Of a DNA stretch of 6,831 bases, positions 5,681 to 6,831 are shown piece after piece (position 1 is the stretch's first letter; each line of letters starts with the position of its first letter). The stretch spans positions 1 to 6,831 of the forward strand of contig JAZQHC010000048.1 in NCBI GenBank assembly GCA_045540335.1, given 5' to 3'. The position numbers were made by a program, and so were the translations under genes. This DNA is from RGIG7213 sp045540335. Its GTDB lineage: Bacteria; Bacillota; Clostridia; Oscillospirales; CAG-272. Under the pieces are notes generated by a model. The model saw only the letters and a program-made list of their open reading frames with translations. It ran no database searches and had not been told where the DNA came from.

Positions 5681-6238
5681 TTATATTTCTGTGCCGTCGG
5701 ATTTAAATAACGGAAGCACCTGAAGAAATTTGATATCTTCTCTATCCTTTGCTTGCCCTTCTGCAAGAATGGCGAGCTTGCCTACTACGTTTCCGCCCGC
5801 GTGCTCTACAAGCTCTTCTATTGCGCGCAAGGAATCACCCGTGCTGATAACATCGTCAACAATAAGCACACGCTTGCCGCGCATATATTCTGCATCAGCA
5901 CCATCAAGATAAAGCGTTTGCTTTTTTGCGGTGGTTATAGAATTTACTTCGCAAGCAAACGTATCTTTCATGTAAAGCTTCTGCATTTTTCTTGCAAGAA
6001 TGTATTTGTTAACACCCATTTGGCGTGCCATTTCGAAAATAAGCGGTATTCCCTTGCTTTCAGACGTAATCATAACGTCGTGTTCGGGTGCAATTTTAAT
6101 AAGCTCTCCGGCGCAAGCACAGGTAAGCTCAACATCGCCGAATATTACGAAAGCACCAATGCACAGCTCGTCGTTAAGAGGGCATAACGGAAGCTGTCTT
6201 TCAACGCCTGCTACCTTAAGTGTGTAAGTTTTTTTCAT
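5681..6238 (-). CDS. Apt-like purine phosphoribosyltransferase
   Basis: The 185-residue type I phosphoribosyltransferase carries the PRPP-binding loop RVLIVDDVISTGDSL at residues 123-137, including the DD pair and the TGDS turn. TSESKGIPLIFEMAR (58-72) and the following ILARKMQKLYMK (80-91) match the pattern of adenine phosphoribosyltransferases (EARG, then VRK-KLP). The N-terminus (MKKTYTLKVAGVERQLPLCPL) differs from canonical Apt, so this is better called an Apt-family paralogue; no gene symbol is given. The reaction would be a purine base plus PRPP to the nucleoside monophosphate and pyrophosphate, in the cytoplasm. GGAGGAAGG (6252-6244) lies 5 nt before the ATG. It converges with the purine permease gene and has its own strong promoter. 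A role in purine salvage is likely; the preferred base is uncertain, and a regulatory role cannot be excluded. Confidence 0.88.
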   Translation of the reverse strand: MKKTYTLKVAGVERQLPLCPLNDELCIGAFVIFGDVELTCACAGELIKIAPEHDVMITSESKGIPLIFEMARQMGVNKYILARKMQKLYMKDTFACEVNSITTAKKQTLYLDGADAEYMRGKRVLIVDDVISTGDSLRAIEELVEHAGGNVVGKLAILAEGQAKDREDIKFLQVLPLFKSDGTEI

Positions 6239-6272
6239 ATATACCTTCCTCCGTGAAGAAATGATAGTACCA

Positions 6273-6301
6273 ATTATAAATCAAAATTTTCGTTCTGTCA
6301 A
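6273..6301 (-). promoter_or_regulatory. Consensus promoter of the phosphoribosyltransferase gene
   Basis: On the minus strand, TTGACA (6301-6296) and TATAAT (6278-6273) are both perfect and 17 bp apart. The predicted start near 6266 gives a leader of about 28 nt. There is no room for a riboswitch. Confidence 0.88.
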
Positions 6302-6490
6302 TCCAAAACGGTAAATTTGCAGAATAAGAAAGAAGAATATCTGTTTTCAAAAAAAGGTATCATCTTTTAAACTAAATATGTTGAATTTTTTCCATAACAG
6401 CTTAAAAATTTCCATATAAAAGCAAATATAGACGTATATATATACTATTGGTTAAATATGCTATATTTTTACATAAAATAGAAAAAACTC
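6302..6490. other. AT-rich intergenic region without recognisable genes
   Basis: This part of the gap between the phosphoribosyltransferase promoter and the next plus-strand promoter is very AT-rich. I see no open frame with a ribosome binding site, no terminator and no RNA fold. The only structured item is a 12-bp palindrome, GTATATATATAC (6434-6445), which may be a protein-binding site or simple low-complexity DNA. Confidence 0.5.
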
Positions 6491-6519
6491 TTGCGAAAGT
6501 AATATAATTATGTTATAAT
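6491..6519 (+). promoter_or_regulatory. Promoter reading toward the right-edge gene
   Basis: TTGCGA (6491-6496) and a perfect TATAAT (6514-6519) are 17 bp apart, and TGT directly before the -10 makes it an extended -10. The predicted start near 6526 gives a leader of about 119 nt before the ATG at 6645. I find no recognisable riboswitch or attenuator in the leader. Confidence 0.75.
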
Positions 6520-6644
6520 GAGGTAAAGTTAACAAAAACAAATGAAAAAATCCCAAAAATACCACTTATAAATACTGCGTTTTCGGACATCAAATTGCCC
6601 GGAAATGCAAAAATGGTGGTTGATCAAGAAAAGAGAAAATCATT

Positions 6645-6831
6645 ATGAGCAAGCAAGAAGATAAATCAAAAACTCTACACAAGACGCTTACGATAGACAT
6701 AAAGGCAAAAATGATGGCAGATGTGGAAAATTATGAAAAAACAGAAGAAAAGATAAAGAAAACAAAGGCAAAACTAAGGGAAGAATTCACATATTTTATC
6801 AACAATTGGGAAGCTATTGAACAAAGAGAGT
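6645..6831 (+). CDS. Unrecognised Lys/Glu-rich protein, N-terminal part (runs off the right edge)
   Basis: Sixty-two codons are visible with no stop: MSKQEDKSKTLHKTLTIDIKAK, then MMADVENYEKTEEKIKKTKAK and REEFTYFINNWEAIEQRE. It is highly charged and predicted helical, with a possible coiled coil around residues 28-46. There is no signal peptide or membrane segment. The ribosome binding site before the ATG at 6645 is poor (AAGAG-like). A later start at M23 (6711) has AAAGG 5 nt upstream and is a real alternative. The strong promoter at 6491-6519 supports expression. I do not recognise the family and assign no function. Confidence 0.55.
   Translation, partial: MSKQEDKSKTLHKTLTIDIKAKMMADVENYEKTEEKIKKTKAKLREEFTYFINNWEAIEQRE

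Noticed and set aside
5753..6187. Plus-strand open frame of 144 codons over the phosphoribosyltransferase gene
   Set aside because: The minus strand encodes an unmistakable PRPP-binding motif; the opposite frame has no ribosome binding site and no recognisable features.

Overview
The window looks like a chromosomal segment from a low-GC, AT-rich Gram-positive bacterium, most likely an uncultured gut-type member of Clostridia (Bacillota). The evidence is strong AGGAGG-type ribosome binding sites, near-consensus TTGACA-N17-TATAAT promoters, short hairpin/T-tract terminators, and protein families that resemble clostridial ones. This placement is inference; the window holds no rRNA or other marker gene.

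Left part (1-2124): a secreted Rhs/DNRLRE-type surface protein gene runs leftward off the window, and only its first 389 codons are visible. Facing the other way is a decayed piece of a second Rhs (YD-repeat) protein (1418-1810), and a further YD-like remnant lies near 2020-2082. Between these remnants is non-coding DNA. It contains a double-hairpin repeat that I recall as a dispersed, MITE-like clostridial family (1836-1893) and a long imperfect hairpin (1956-2000). A strong bidirectional terminator (2086-2124) closes the region.

Centre (2167-4065): a LysR-type regulator gene on the minus strand is divergent from a two-gene plus-strand operon. The operon encodes a 94-residue, three-helix SemiSWEET/PQ-loop-like membrane protein and a 184-residue SGNH/GDSL-fold protein, joined by a TAATG overlap. 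The 108-bp divergent region holds two overlapping promoters and a perfect 15-bp LysR-type dyad (T-N11-A). The dyad is centred about 65 bp upstream of the predicted operon start, the classical layout for a LysR-controlled divergent unit. The SGNH-like protein appears to have lost its catalytic residues, which makes this small unit the most interesting part of the window.

Right part (4168-6301): an AzgA/PbuG-type NCS2 purine permease gene (plus) and an Apt-like phosphoribosyltransferase gene (minus) converge on a shared bidirectional terminator. Each has its own strong promoter. Together they fit purine-base uptake followed by PRPP-dependent salvage. No purine riboswitch is seen.

Right edge (6302-6831): an AT-rich intergenic stretch, then a promoter and the first 62 codons of an unrecognised, lysine/glutamate-rich protein that runs off the window.
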